Below are positions 1-11,169 of a DNA stretch of 34,274 bases, in pieces. A program made the translations under genes and the position numbers. The stretch covers positions 1 to 34,274 of the forward strand of contig JACQYM010000301.1 in the NCBI GenBank assembly GCA_016208225.1, in the 5' to 3' direction. The notes under the pieces are model-generated. The model was not told the DNA's origin and did no database searches. It saw only the letters and a program-made list of their open reading frames with translations. Source of the stretch: Deltaproteobacteria bacterium. GTDB lineage: Bacteria; Desulfobacterota; Desulfobulbia; Desulfobulbales; SURF-16. Position 1 is the first letter of the stretch. Each line of letters begins with the position of its first letter.

Positions 1-2646
1 ATGACAGGCAACGATATTCGGCAGAAATTTTTATCCTACTTTAAAGACAAGAGCCACACCCTGGTGGAAAGTTCCGCCCTGGTGCCCCATGACGATCCCA
101 CCCTGCTGTTCACCAATGCCGGCATGGTACAGTTCAAGCGGCTGTTCACCGGCGAGGAGAAGAGGGGATACACCCGGGCCGCGACCTGTCAGCGCTGCGT
201 GCGGGCCGGCGGCAAACACAACGACCTGGACAATGTCGGCTATACGGCCCGGCATCACACCTTTTTCGAGATGCTGGGCAACTTCTCCTTTGGCGACTAT
301 TTCAAGGAGGATGCCATCCGCTATGCCTGGGATTTTCTCACCAGGGTCATCGGCCTGGCGCCGGACCGGCTGTGGGTCTCCGTTTTCACCGAGGATGACG
401 AGGCGTACCGGTTATGGGAAAAGATCGAGGATCTGCCCCCTGGCCGCATTGTCCGCCTGGGAGCCAAGGACAACTTCTGGGCCATGGGCGACACCGGACC
501 GTGCGGCCCCTGCTCTGAAATCCATATCGATCAGGGGCCGGAGGTCGGCTGCGGCCGCCCCGAGTGCGCCGTGGGCTGTGACTGTGACCGCTTCCTCGAG
601 GTGTGGAACCTGGTGTTCATGCAGTTTGAGCGCAGTGCGGACGGTTCCATGACGCCGCTGCCCAAGCCGAGCATCGACACCGGCATGGGGCTGGAGCGCA
701 TCGCCGCCGTCGTGCAGGGTGTGCACAGCAATTATGAATCCGACCTGTTCACCGGCATCATCAACACCATCGCCGGGGTGGCCGGCAAACGCTACGGCGA
801 CGATGGGCGGTCCGATACGGCCATGCGGGTCATCGCCGACCACTGCCGCGCCACCGCCTTTCTGGTGGCGGACGGCGTGCTGCCCTCCAATGAAGGCCGG
901 GGCTATGTGCTGCGGCGCATCATGCGGCGCGCCATCCGCTTCGGCCGCACCCTGGGCCTCACCCGTCCCTTTTTAAGCACCGTCACCGGGCAGGTGGTGG
1001 CGGAAATGGCCGGCGTCTATCCGCACCTGCGCGATGCGGGCGGACTCCTGGCCCAGGTGGTGACCAACGAGGAAGAACGCTTCCTTGAGACCCTGGACAA
1101 TGGCCTGGAGATGCTGGGCAAGGAGATGCACCGGCTCAAGAAACAGCAGACGAAAATCGTGGACGGCGATTTTATTTTCAAACTCTACGACACCTTCGGC
1201 TTCCCGGTGGATATTGTCCGGGATGTGGCCATCGAAGAGGGATACACGATTGACGAGGCCGGCTACCATGCCGCCATGGAGGCCCAGAAGGCCCAGTCCC
1301 GCAAATCCTGGAAGGGAGGGGGGCTTACGGAAATCGGCCCCGGCCTGCGCGAGCTTGCCGCCCGGGGCGTGAAAACAAAATTTGTCGGCTACAACAGCCA
1401 GCGCCACCGGGCAGAACTTGCCGCCATCATCAATGACCAGGGAGAGAGCGCGGACCGCGCCGCCAAGGGGGAAAAGGTGCTGCTGGTGTTCGCGGAAACC
1501 CCTTTTTACGCCGAGTCGGGCGGCCAGATCGGCGATCAGGGGGAAATCCGCACCGCAGCGGGCCGGGCCAGGGTGGTCAACACCCTGCAGGCCGGTGACG
1601 GACTTGTCCTGCATGAGGCGGAGATTACGGACGGCGCCATGGCCTGCGGCGAAACCGCCGAGCTGCTGGTGCAGGATGCCAGGCGCCAGGCCATTGCCTG
1701 CAATCATACGGCAACCCATCTGCTGCAGGCGGCGCTGAAACAGGTGCTGGGCGATCATGTCAAACAGTCCGGCTCGCTGGTCGAGGCCGACAGGCTGCGG
1801 TTTGACTTCACCCATTTTTCACCGCTCTCCCCTGAACAGCTGCAAGAGGTGGAAAGCCTGGTCAATGGGGCGATCAGGGCCAATACCGAGCTGTGCATCG
1901 AGAGCCTGGCCAGGGATGAGGCCGTCAAATCCGGGGCCACTGCCCTGTTCGGCGAAAAATACGGCGATACGGTGCGGGTGGTGACCATCAACAGTTACAG
2001 CAAGGAACTGTGCGGCGGCACGCACGTCAAGGCAACCGGCGAGATCGGCCTGCTGAAAATCGTCACGGAAACGGGGATCGCCGCCGGCGTGCGGCGCATC
2101 GAGGCAGTCAGCGGCGCAAAAGCGTTTGCCTGGCTGCAGGAGAAAGATGCCAATCTCGGCAGGATCGCCGGACTGCTGCGCTGCGGCCCCGATGAGGCGG
2201 TCGGCCGCATTGAAAAGCTGCTGGCCCGGGTCAAGGAGCTGGAAAAAGAGGTGGGCCGCCTGCATGCCAGCCTGTCGCTGGCCAACCTCGACACGCTCAT
2301 TGAAAACGGCAAAATGGTGAAGGACATCAAGGTGATAGCCGTCCAGATCCCCCTTGATTCCGCCAAAACCCTGCGCGAGGTGGGGGACCGGGTGCGCGAC
2401 CGGCTCGGCAGCGGCGTGGCCGTGCTGGGCGGTATCTTGGAGGACAAGGTATCCCTGCTGGCCCTGGTCAGCAAGGATCTGACGGCCAGGATCCAGGCCG
2501 GCAACATCATCAAGGAAGTGGCGCAGCTGGTGGGCGGCGGCGGCGGCGGCCGGCCGGACATGGCCCAGGCCGGCGGCTCCATGCCTGACAAGCTGCCGCA
2601 GGCCCTGCAGGCCGCCTATGACTTCATCGAAAAACAGCTGTCCTGA
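1..2646 (+). CDS. alaS: Alanine--tRNA ligase
   Basis: Cytoplasmic class II aminoacyl-tRNA synthetase that charges tRNA-Ala with alanine and edits mischarged Ser/Gly. The 881-aa product has the full family length. Seen in order: the N-terminal catalytic core with HHTFFEMLGNFSFG near residue 85 and TGPCGPCSEIH near 165; the editing domain with zinc-ligand motifs HTATH (569-573) and CGGTH (671-675); and a C-terminal glycine-rich C-Ala segment (VGGGGGGRPD near 843). The ATG at base 1 gives the usual MTGNDIRQKFLSYF start, so the gene appears complete, although its ribosome binding site lies outside the window. No clear terminator follows before the atp leader. Confidence 0.98.
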   Translation: MTGNDIRQKFLSYFKDKSHTLVESSALVPHDDPTLLFTNAGMVQFKRLFTGEEKRGYTRAATCQRCVRAGGKHNDLDNVGYTARHHTFFEMLGNFSFGDYFKEDAIRYAWDFLTRVIGLAPDRLWVSVFTEDDEAYRLWEKIEDLPPGRIVRLGAKDNFWAMGDTGPCGPCSEIHIDQGPEVGCGRPECAVGCDCDRFLEVWNLVFMQFERSADGSMTPLPKPSIDTGMGLERIAAVVQGVHSNYESDLFTGIINTIAGVAGKRYGDDGRSDTAMRVIADHCRATAFLVADGVLPSNEGRGYVLRRIMRRAIRFGRTLGLTRPFLSTVTGQVVAEMAGVYPHLRDAGGLLAQVVTNEEERFLETLDNGLEMLGKEMHRLKKQQTKIVDGDFIFKLYDTFGFPVDIVRDVAIEEGYTIDEAGYHAAMEAQKAQSRKSWKGGGLTEIGPGLRELAARGVKTKFVGYNSQRHRAELAAIINDQGESADRAAKGEKVLLVFAETPFYAESGGQIGDQGEIRTAAGRARVVNTLQAGDGLVLHEAEITDGAMACGETAELLVQDARRQAIACNHTATHLLQAALKQVLGDHVKQSGSLVEADRLRFDFTHFSPLSPEQLQEVESLVNGAIRANTELCIESLARDEAVKSGATALFGEKYGDTVRVVTINSYSKELCGGTHVKATGEIGLLKIVTETGIAAGVRRIEAVSGAKAFAWLQEKDANLGRIAGLLRCGPDEAVGRIEKLLARVKELEKEVGRLHASLSLANLDTLIENGKMVKDIKVIAVQIPLDSAKTLREVGDRVRDRLGSGVAVLGGILEDKVSLLALVSKDLTARIQAGNIIKEVAQLVGGGGGGRPDMAQAGGSMPDKLPQALQAAYDFIEKQLS

Positions 2647-2762
2647 ATTCGTTGGCAAGGGATGGTTACATTGTGATACAGAATTCATTTATTGCAGCGT
2701 GATTAAGGAACTACACACGATTTCAGGGGAAACGGAATAGCAAAATATTGGCTGAAAAAAAG

Positions 2763-2791
2763 TTGACAGCCCAAAAAGAATGTAGTAGACA
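2763..2791 (+). promoter_or_regulatory. Candidate sigma-70 promoter for the atp operon
   Basis: A perfect -35 hexamer TTGACA (2763-2768) is followed after 17 bp by TAGACA (2786-2791), a weak -10 matching three of six consensus bases. It lies in the 223-bp, comparatively AT-rich gap between alaS and the first atp gene, about 80 bp before the start codon. The position and perfect -35 favour it; the poor -10 limits confidence. Confidence 0.45.
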
Positions 2792-2869
2792 ACTCCATGT
2801 TTAAATGAAGCACGATTCATTTTCACACAGAAACCACAATCATTAAGTTTTATCATAAGGGGGCGCTAA

Positions 2870-3295
2870 ATGATTACCGTTGACATCACCATGCCGATCC
2901 ACATCCTGAACATCCTGTTCCTGATCGTGGTCCTCAATGCCGTTCTTTACCGCCCGGTGAGAAGAATCCTTGCGGAGCGGAAACAGAAAATTGCGGATCT
3001 GAACAACGAAGTGGAGACGTTTAACAAGAATGCCAAATTGCGGGCGGAAGAATTTGACTCGAAATTCAGGGATGCCAGGCGTAAAGCCAAAGCTGAATTT
3101 GACGCGGCCAGAAATGAAGCCCAGGCAGCCGGAGCGGACACGGTGCAGCGCATCCGGAGCGAAGCAGACAAGGCAAAGGCTGCTCAGATGAGCACCATTG
3201 CCGCGGAAATAAAAGCTGCTGATCAGGCTTTGAAGGGACAGGTTGAAGTTTTTGCGACGGAAATGGCCGGTAAGGTACTGGGGAGGGCTCTGTAA
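2870..3295 (+). CDS. atpF': F0F1 ATP synthase subunit b' (first peripheral stalk subunit)
   Basis: Peripheral stalk subunit of F-type ATP synthase. The 141-aa protein has one N-terminal membrane segment (IHILNILFLIVVLNAVLY, about 10-27) followed by a long charged helix rich in Lys, Glu, Ala and Arg (about 35-135), typical of the right-handed coiled coil of b/b' subunits. The motif LYRPVRRILAERKQKI just after the membrane helix is characteristic of the family. A strong AGGGGG site precedes the ATG. It is the first gene of the operon and is one nucleotide from the second b gene. The b' versus b assignment rests on gene order and on the lack of an N-terminal extension. Confidence 0.9.
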   Translation: MITVDITMPIHILNILFLIVVLNAVLYRPVRRILAERKQKIADLNNEVETFNKNAKLRAEEFDSKFRDARRKAKAEFDAARNEAQAAGADTVQRIRSEADKAKAAQMSTIAAEIKAADQALKGQVEVFATEMAGKVLGRAL

Positions 3296-3296
3296 G

Positions 3297-3950
3297 ATGA
3301 AAAAGAATACGAAGTGGTCAAAGGCTGTACTCGCTGCTTTGGCTCTTGCAGCTGTTATCGGAACAGCGGGAATCATTTACGCATCAGGCGGCGACCCGCA
3401 TGCGGCCGCAGCGGGTGATGCGCATGGCGCGTCCTCCCTGACCGGCCCCCACGGACCGCTGGCCCCGGCAAAAGTGAAGGATTTACTGTGGAGGGTGATG
3501 AACTTTGCCGCCCTGACGGTGATCCTGATCAAATTTTTGAAGAAACCGCTGGCTGACGCCTTAAAAAGCAGACAGCAGAACATCGCGGCCGAGTTCGAGG
3601 ATCTGGAAGCCCGGCGCAGCGATGCGGAACAGCAGTACAAAGAATATGAGGGCAGGCTGGCCGGTATCGATGATGAGCTGAAAGGCATGGTGCAGAAGGC
3701 CATTGCCCAGGGCCAGGTGGAAAAAGAGCGGATCATTGCCGAAGCGAACCGGGCTGCGGAAAATATCAAGCGCCAGGCGGAATTGGCGGTGCAGAACGAA
3801 ATCGCCGAAGCCAAACGGCGTTTGAAATCAGAGATTGCCGAGCAGGCTGCGGTGATAGCGGAAGAAATCATCAAGAAAAATCTCCAGGACGCGGATCAGA
3901 CCAAACTGGTTGAGGCTTACCTGATCAAGGTAGGAGGTTTGAACAAATGA
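3297..3950 (+). CDS. atpF: F0F1 ATP synthase subunit b, with N-terminal signal-like extension
   Basis: Second peripheral stalk subunit. The ORF track starts at 3243, inside the b' gene, but the ATG at 3297 has a GGGAGGG site 8-14 nt upstream and gives 217 aa. Two hydrophobic segments are visible: a signal-peptide-like one at about 10-29 (AVLAALALAAVIGTAGIIYA), then a His/Gly/Ala-rich linker, and the conventional b anchor at about 62-79 followed by the KPLADALKSRQQNI motif. The C-terminal ~130 residues form a charged coiled coil. An N-terminal extension of this kind is known in b subunits of some Deltaproteobacteria. Its stop overlaps the atpH start as ATGA. Confidence 0.92.
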   Translation: MKKNTKWSKAVLAALALAAVIGTAGIIYASGGDPHAAAAGDAHGASSLTGPHGPLAPAKVKDLLWRVMNFAALTVILIKFLKKPLADALKSRQQNIAAEFEDLEARRSDAEQQYKEYEGRLAGIDDELKGMVQKAIAQGQVEKERIIAEANRAAENIKRQAELAVQNEIAEAKRRLKSEIAEQAAVIAEEIIKKNLQDADQTKLVEAYLIKVGGLNK

Positions 3951-4492
3951 AAAATGATATTCTGGCCAAACGATACGCAAAGGCCTTGTTTGTTGTGGGC
4001 AAAGAGGAAAATGCGCTGGATGAATATGCCAAGACGCTGAAGGAATTCGCCGATCTGTACACGACCATTCCCGCAGTACGCGACGGGCTGACCAACAGGA
4101 TGTACCCGGCCGATGTGCGGGAAAAGGTGATGGCTGAAATCGTCAAGACAGCGGCTGTCCCGCAGATCATGGGTAATTTCCTGAATTTGCTGGCGCAGAA
4201 AAACAGGGCCAATGTCCTGCCGGAAATTGCCCAGACATTTCATGCCATGGTGGATGTAGAGAGAAATATCTGCCAGGGAGTTGTGATTACCGCCAAGGCT
4301 TTGGAGCCTGGGCTTCAGGATAAGGCAAAGCAGACATTGGAAAAGATAACAGGCAAGCAGGTTGTTTTGAAGGTTCAGGTGGACCCTTCGATTATCGGGG
4401 GTATGATCGCCAAGGTTGGCGATCTGATTCTGGACGGCAGCATCAAAACGCAGCTTGAGGGTTTAAAAGAGTCCATTAAAGGGAGTGAATAG
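3947..4492 (+). CDS. atpH: F0F1 ATP synthase subunit delta
   Basis: The OSCP/delta subunit joins the peripheral stalk to the top of F1. The 181-aa length is normal. The N-terminal motif LAKRYAKALF and the C-terminal stretch DPSIIGGMIAKVGDLILDGSIKTQL are diagnostic of the family. The ATG overlaps the atpF stop by 4 nt and is preceded by TAGGAGG, indicating translational coupling. It ends 3 nt before atpA. Confidence 0.97.
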   Translation: MKNDILAKRYAKALFVVGKEENALDEYAKTLKEFADLYTTIPAVRDGLTNRMYPADVREKVMAEIVKTAAVPQIMGNFLNLLAQKNRANVLPEIAQTFHAMVDVERNICQGVVITAKALEPGLQDKAKQTLEKITGKQVVLKVQVDPSIIGGMIAKVGDLILDGSIKTQLEGLKESIKGSE

Positions 4493-4495
4493 GCA

Positions 4496-6019
<1,524 letters not shown>

Positions 6020-6036
6020 ATCTGGAGTAACGAGTC

Positions 6037-6912
6037 ATGCCGAGTCTAAAAGATGTCAAAACGAAGATATCTGGTGTCAAAAAGACAGCCCAGATAACCA
6101 AGGCCATGAATATGGTTTCTTCGGCCAGGTTGCGAGGCGCCCAGATGAAAATGGAGGCCTTTCGTCCTTATGCCGGGAAATTCAATGAAGCGCTTCGCAC
6201 CATCAGCGGCAATATGAAGTCAGGCGCCTTTGCTTTGATGCAGGAGCGCGAGGTGAAGACAGTCGAGATTCTTGTCGTTACCTCGGATCGCGGTCTGTGC
6301 GGCAGTTTCAACTCGAATATCATCAAGATGGCTGAAAAATTGATGAATAAGCTTGAGGCTGCCGGCAAGAAAGTCACCCTCGTCTGTGTCGGTAAAAAAG
6401 CAAACCGCTACTTCCGCAAGACCGGCAAGGTACGCGAAAAACATGTCGATATCATGGGCAACTTCCAGATGTTCAATGCCCGGGCCATTGCGCAGGACAT
6501 CGCGGCAAATTTCATTGCCGGCGGATGTGATGAAGTCCAGATGGTATATGGCAGCTTCGTAAGCGTCGCCCGGCAGATACCGAAAACCATGCATTTTCTG
6601 CCCGTAAAATCAGTTGCTGCAGAGGATGCGGCAACTGCCACCGGGCAGGCAGGTGACTATATTTATGAGCCGAGCACAGAGGAGATCATGGAAATTCTTC
6701 TGCCTCTGTACACAAATGTTATGGTGTACAACGCCATGCTTGAGGTCGGCGCCAGTGAGCATGCCGCCCGTATGACGGCGATGGACAACGCAACCAAGGC
6801 CTGTAAAGATATCATCAGCAACCTGACCATGGTATACAACAAGGCGCGCCAGTCAGCAATCACCGGCGAGCTCATGGATATTGTAGGTGGTGCTGAAGCA
6901 CTGAAAGGATAA
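6037..6912 (+). CDS. atpG: F0F1 ATP synthase subunit gamma
   Basis: Central rotor shaft of F1. The 291-aa protein has the characteristic N-terminal helix (MPSLKDVKTKISGVKKTAQITKAM), the TSDRGLCGSFN motif near residue 83, and the C-terminal helix ending in NKARQSAITGELMDIVGGAEAL. It lies 17 nt after atpA. A 74-nt spacer with a strong GAGGAGG site then leads into atpD. Confidence 0.98.
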   Translation: MPSLKDVKTKISGVKKTAQITKAMNMVSSARLRGAQMKMEAFRPYAGKFNEALRTISGNMKSGAFALMQEREVKTVEILVVTSDRGLCGSFNSNIIKMAEKLMNKLEAAGKKVTLVCVGKKANRYFRKTGKVREKHVDIMGNFQMFNARAIAQDIAANFIAGGCDEVQMVYGSFVSVARQIPKTMHFLPVKSVAAEDAATATGQAGDYIYEPSTEEIMEILLPLYTNVMVYNAMLEVGASEHAARMTAMDNATKACKDIISNLTMVYNKARQSAITGELMDIVGGAEALKG

Positions 6913-6947
6913 GAATTAATTTCGGAGTGGAGGCCACCCACCTCTAA

Positions 6948-8405
<1,458 letters not shown>

Positions 8406-8437
8406 GTAACGCTGTTTATTACTTTTTTATGGAATGT

Positions 8438-8457
8438 GCGCCGCTATATGGCGGCGC
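8438..8457 (+). other. GC-rich hairpin in the atpD-atpC spacer
   Basis: GCGCCGC and GCGGCGC form a perfect 7-bp stem around a 6-nt loop, between the atpD stop and the atpC ribosome binding region. There is no T-tract, so it is not a conventional terminator. An mRNA-processing or stability element that tunes beta and epsilon levels is possible but is inference. Confidence 0.4.
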
Positions 8458-8481
8458 TGCAACTCGTCAAGGTAATTACCA

Positions 8482-8901
8482 ATGGCTGAATTAATACATT
8501 TGGAAGTTGTCACCCCATCAGGGCCGGTAGTCAGTGATGATGTTGATATCGTCAGTGCACCCGGTTATGGTGGTGATTTTGGTGTTCTTGCTAATCATGC
8601 CCCCTTTCTGAGCACCATCAAGATCGGCGGCCTGATTTATAAGAAGGACGGCAAGGAAAACTACCTTATGGTAAGCGGTGGTTTCTGTGAGGTATCCAAC
8701 AATAAAATTACCTTTCTTGTTGAATCTGCCGAGCCGGGCCATCAGATTGATGTGGCCCGCGCCCTGCGCGCCAAGGAAAGGGCTGAAAAGCGCATCGCCG
8801 AGGCTAAAACGCAGACTGAGAAAATCAATATGACCCGCGCCCATGCCGCTCTGCAGCGCGCCCTGGCCAGATTGAAGGTTGCGGAACGGCAACCGAAATA
8901 A
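8482..8901 (+). CDS. atpC: F0F1 ATP synthase subunit epsilon
   Basis: Rotor subunit with an N-terminal beta sandwich and a C-terminal helical hairpin that can inhibit ATP hydrolysis. The 139-aa length is normal. Motifs include [16 protein letters not shown], the [18 protein letters not shown] region, and a charged helical tail ([16 protein letters not shown] and [13 protein letters not shown]). It is the last gene of the operon and is followed by a strong terminator. Confidence 0.96.
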   Translation: MAELIHLEVVTPSGPVVSDDVDIVSAPGYGGDFGVLANHAPFLSTIKIGGLIYKKDGKENYLMVSGGFCEVSNNKITFLVESAEPGHQIDVARALRAKERAEKRIAEAKTQTEKINMTRAHAALQRALARLKVAERQPK

Positions 8902-8929
8902 CCAAGACATTGCTGTCCAGGTAATATGG

Positions 8930-8971
8930 CCAATAAAAAAAGGCCGCCTTCGGGCGGCCTTTTTTTATTGG
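8930..8971. terminator. Bidirectional intrinsic terminator, 19-bp perfect stem
   Basis: CCAATAAAAAAAGGCCGCC, loop TTCG, then the exact reverse complement. The GC-rich core (AGGCCGCC/GGCGGCCT) is flanked by A7 on one side and T7 on the other, so it works as a terminator from either strand. It sits between convergent atpC and the cheX-like gene. Confidence 0.95.
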
Positions 8972-8981
8972 AAAAACTGCA

Positions 8982-9458
8982 TCATTGCTTTTTCCCGCCC
9001 AGATTTGCCTCGATCACAAACTCGCCGTGTTCCGTACTGAAGGGAATGACAATCGTCGGCGCATCCGAGTAGTAGGAGATCTCCACATTCTTGCCGACCA
9101 CCATGGTCGGCGTGGCCAGGTTGAACTTATAGTCCAATTTTGCCAGCTGCGCTTTGGCGCCGCCGCAGATCATGTTGGTCAGCTCACCCACCGCATCAAC
9201 AATTTCTTCGTCAATCTTTTCTTTCGGCGCTTCCATCAGCATATTTGCTACAATGTGCAGGATACACTTTTCGGAAAAGCTGAGAATCATGCAGCCGGCA
9301 ATCTCATCGGAGACCATGCCGATAATGCCGGTGATTTCGCCATAGGTGAGGGAATTATCCTTGAGTGTCGGTTTTTTGGCCTTGACCTGGGTCTGGCACA
9401 TGGTTTCCAGTACATTTTTCGCGGCGTTCAAAAACGGATTGATGAATTCGGCTTTCAT
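8982..9458 (-). CDS. cheX: CheX-like chemotaxis phosphatase family protein
   Basis: The 158-aa protein resembles CheX, a CheC/CheX/FliY-family phosphatase that dephosphorylates CheY-type receivers. The key ExxN catalytic motif is visible as E92-L-T-N95 within DAVGELTNMICGGAK, and a long beta-rich C-terminus ends in STEHGEFVIEANL. Single-domain CheX proteins often dimerise. There are no chemotaxis genes next to it, so the target receiver is unknown. The start is supported by a GGGAAA sequence upstream on the minus strand. It converges on atpC and shares its terminator. Confidence 0.88.
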   Translation of the reverse strand: MKAEFINPFLNAAKNVLETMCQTQVKAKKPTLKDNSLTYGEITGIIGMVSDEIAGCMILSFSEKCILHIVANMLMEAPKEKIDEEIVDAVGELTNMICGGAKAQLAKLDYKFNLATPTMVVGKNVEISYYSDAPTIVIPFSTEHGEFVIEANLGGKKQ

Positions 9459-9602
9459 TATTTTTCCCGGTACATGACGGGTAACTGCAATTCCCGACTG
9501 GAATTTTTTTACCTGTCACTATTTTTTGAAAATTATAGCACAACATTTTTCAGTTTCAACGCTCTTAATGATAAAAATAAATTTTTAACAAAGCGGAGAA
9601 TT

Positions 9603-9620
9603 AGTTCCCTGCAGGGGACT
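9603..9620. promoter_or_regulatory. 18-bp palindrome upstream of the glutamate synthase-like gene
   Basis: AGTTCCCTG/CAGGGGACT is self-complementary over 9 bp, allowing one G-T pair. It lies in the 265-bp AT-rich gap between the divergent cheX-like gene and the glutamate synthase-like gene, about 100 bp before the latter's start. A second short inverted repeat, TAGGT-N4-ACCTA, follows at 9647-9660. These could be operators, but no regulator is identified. Confidence 0.3.
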
Positions 9621-9723
9621 TGAAATGATCCTTCAAACAGATTAAATAGGTAACAACCTAAAATTTCAGGATAAACTAGTATAAATACCTAGCAAAACCG
9701 CTTTGACATAAGGAGGGTTGTTG

Positions 9724-11139
9724 ATGAAACCGAAAGAACGTCTTGCCATTCCGCGGCAAAAGGCAAATGAGCTTGACATTGCCTACCGGATAACGAATTT
9801 CGAGGAAGTGACGGCAGGATTTGACGAGGATACCGCGATCAGAGAGGCAAATCGCTGTCTGCAGTGCAAAAAACCAACGTGCCGGGAAGGATGCCCCATC
9901 GGCAATAACATCCCGGGGTTCATCGAAAAGCTGCGCGAGGGAAAATTTGAAGAGGGATACTGGATCATCCGCCAAACGAGTTCCCTGCCGGCCGTCTGTT
10001 CACGGGTCTGCCCCCATGAGTTTCAGTGTGAAGGGTCGTGTGTGCGCGGCAAAAAAGGTGAGCCGGTGGCGATCGGCATGCTGGAGCGTTTTCTGGTTGA
10101 CTGGATGGTGCGGAGTAACCGGAACATGGCCATGCCCTGCGCCCTGCCAAAAAACAAAAAGGTGGCAATCATCGGCTCCGGCCCTGCCGGCATGACCACC
10201 GCCTATCATCTTGCCCATGAGGGCTACCCGTGTACGATCTTTGAAAGCCTGCCCCTGTTCGGCGGCATGCTCGCCGTGGGCATACCGCCTTACCGGCTGC
10301 CGCGCAATATCATCAATGCCGAATTTGATGCATTGAAAAATTGTGGCGTTACCGTGGAAAATAATATTACTATTGGAAAAGATATCACCATCCCCCAGCT
10401 GAAGGATGAAAAAGATTTTTCCGCGGTTTTTGTCAGCGTCGGCGCGCACAACAGCCGCAAGCTGGGAATTGAAGGCGAGGATCTTCAGGGTGTGATGCAT
10501 GGCGTCGATTATCTCAGAAGGGTCTGTCTGGGAGAAAAGATGAATCTCGGCAGCAAGGTGGTAGTCGTGGGCGGCGGCAATGTGGCGATAGACGTGGCCA
10601 GAACCGCGCTCCGCACCGGATCAAAGGATGTCTTTATCCTCTACCGGCGCACGAAACAGGAAATGCCCGCTGCCATGGCGGAGATTCATCACCTGGAGGA
10701 AGAAGGCGTGCATGTTGAATTTCTGGCGGCGCCGGTAAAAATTCATGGCGCGAACGGCAGGCTGACAAAAATTGAGTGCCAGCGCATGCAACTCGGGGAT
10801 TGTGATGCCTCGGGCCGGTGCCGGCCGGTGGTTGTGGAGGGATCTAACTTCATGATCGAGGCGGACGCCATCATTGCCGCCGTCAGCCAGAATATTGACC
10901 ACACGGCGGATCGCAGCCTGGAGGTGGCAACCACCAAGTGGGGCACCTATGCGGTTGATCCGCTCACCCTGCAGACCTCGGTGCCATGGATCTTTGCCGG
11001 CGGCGATGCGGTGCTCGGCCCGCAGACGGCGGCGAAAGCGGTCTATCAGGGAAAGGTTGCCGCGGAATCAATAAAACGGTATTTAGAAGGGACAGATCTC
11101 CATGCCGGCCGGATGGTGCGTGAATGTGAATCATCATAA
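9724..11139 (+). CDS. gltA: Glutamate synthase small-chain-like NAD(P)H oxidoreductase
   Basis: Iron-sulfur flavoprotein related to the GltD small chain and to NfnB/SudA-type subunits; it moves electrons between NAD(P)H, FAD and Fe-S clusters. The ORF track begins at a TTG, but the ATG at 9724 has AGGAGGG six nt upstream and gives 471 aa. Visible are the N-terminal cysteines C45, C48, C53 and C57 (CLQCKKPTCREGC), a second cysteine set (CSRVCPHEFQCEGSC), the FAD-binding GSGPAG near 150, the NAD(P)-binding VVGGGNVAIDVA near 282, and the C-terminal FAGGDAVLGPQTAAKA. No large subunit or NfnA partner is adjacent, so the electron acceptor is open. The symbol follows the stand-alone-form naming and should not be read as citrate synthase. 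Confidence 0.88.
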   Translation: MKPKERLAIPRQKANELDIAYRITNFEEVTAGFDEDTAIREANRCLQCKKPTCREGCPIGNNIPGFIEKLREGKFEEGYWIIRQTSSLPAVCSRVCPHEFQCEGSCVRGKKGEPVAIGMLERFLVDWMVRSNRNMAMPCALPKNKKVAIIGSGPAGMTTAYHLAHEGYPCTIFESLPLFGGMLAVGIPPYRLPRNIINAEFDALKNCGVTVENNITIGKDITIPQLKDEKDFSAVFVSVGAHNSRKLGIEGEDLQGVMHGVDYLRRVCLGEKMNLGSKVVVVGGGNVAIDVARTALRTGSKDVFILYRRTKQEMPAAMAEIHHLEEEGVHVEFLAAPVKIHGANGRLTKIECQRMQLGDCDASGRCRPVVVEGSNFMIEADAIIAAVSQNIDHTADRSLEVATTKWGTYAVDPLTLQTSVPWIFAGGDAVLGPQTAAKAVYQGKVAAESIKRYLEGTDLHAGRMVRECESS

Positions 11140-11169
11140 GCCGGCATCGCTAACCCGAAAAGAGGGCCT

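Noticed and set aside
1819-2688. 289-aa minus-strand ORF opposite alaS
   Set aside because: It is an antisense shadow of the AlaRS editing and C-Ala domains, with low-complexity composition and no start context.
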